Part shown: positions 63,933 to 64,000 of the stretch, one piece after another
How positions within the stretch are numbered: the first letter of the stretch is position 1
Layout of the letters: every line of letters starts with the position of its first letter
Assembly (NCBI RefSeq): GCF_001507335.1
Contig: NZ_LMAH01000010.1
Location: 1-64,000 of the forward strand
From: Chryseobacterium sp. JAH
Lineage (GTDB): Bacteria; Bacteroidota; Bacteroidia; Flavobacteriales; Weeksellaceae
Direction of reading: 5' to 3'
DNA: 64,000 bases
Program-made: the position numbers and the translations under genes
Notes under the pieces: model-generated
What the model was told of the DNA's origin: nothing
What the model saw: the letters and a program-made list of their open reading frames with translations, nothing else
The model's database searches: none

Positions 63933-64000
63933 GCAGCACCTGTCTAAAATAATCCGTGATCAAATTCTTAAGCAGGGCGAAATAAATACAGGTTAACTTA

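Overview
The window reads as a chromosomal segment of a Bacteroidota bacterium, most likely a flavobacterium of the Chryseobacterium/Elizabethkingia type. The signs are a SusC/SusD pair, a type IX secretion C-terminal domain, a DUF6520 mini-protein, RteC and DUF3853 mobile-element genes, TAnnTTTG-like -7 boxes, AT-rich DNA and Bacteroidota-style lipoprotein signals. Assignment is by protein family and sequence style only; no database was searched.

Layout. 0.4-7.3 kb (+): SusC/SusD outer-membrane uptake pair and an S9 peptidase. 7.6-13.2 kb: an IS3 remnant and a graveyard of RHS polymorphic-toxin cassettes: one long but 5'-truncated RHS gene, a second tip with an HExxH toxin-like domain, a third decayed core, and small immunity-like genes. 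13.5-15.8 kb (-): DUF6520, a MauE-like membrane protein, a 54-aa cysteine-containing peptide and a small lipoprotein. 16.0-22.4 kb (+): a TPR/AraC regulator, RteC, DUF3853, a replication-type HTH protein, a Rep-like initiator followed by an eight-copy iteron array with 23-bp periodicity, and a Toprim primase. This looks like an integrated plasmid or ICE replicon without its transfer and integrase genes.

22.9-29.8 kb (+): a biotin-independent malonate decarboxylase operon under a GntR/FadR-type regulator (mdcH, A, B, C, a fused mdcD-mdcE, G), without a transporter, ending beside the last 50 codons of a decayed RND pump. 30.2-34.2 kb: an alpha/beta hydrolase lipoprotein and an MFS exporter (both -) and an AraC regulator (+), linked by a shared direct-repeat operator that recurs near 62.2 kb.

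34.8-46.5 kb (+): molybdenum cofactor synthesis and maturation (XdhC, MoaA, MocA-like, MoeA, TSUP permease, SuoX-like protein, MoaD, MoeB-rhodanese, MoaE, MoaC-MoaB fusion), then a three-subunit cytoplasmic molybdenum hydroxylase. A NifS-type desulfurase faces it on the other strand. 47.9-60.3 kb (-): a PQQ-type sugar dehydrogenase, a second, Tat-exported molybdenum hydroxylase with a diheme cytochrome c, and a run of cupins, aldo/keto reductases, an SDR, a Tat-exported alcohol dehydrogenase, an acetyltransferase and an AraC regulator. Several of these occur as a cytoplasmic plus an envelope version. 60.4-62.0 kb (-): three cyclophilin-like paralogues predicted for cytosol, cell surface and type IX secretion. 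62.3-63.8 kb: a decayed IS3-family element lying inside another RHS remnant, so RHS/IS3 debris bounds the window interior on both sides.

Main candidates for something undescribed: the cyclophilin-like triplet with three localisation signals, the direct-repeat AraC regulon that appears to reach it from 30 kb away, and the compartment-duplicated redox cluster between them.
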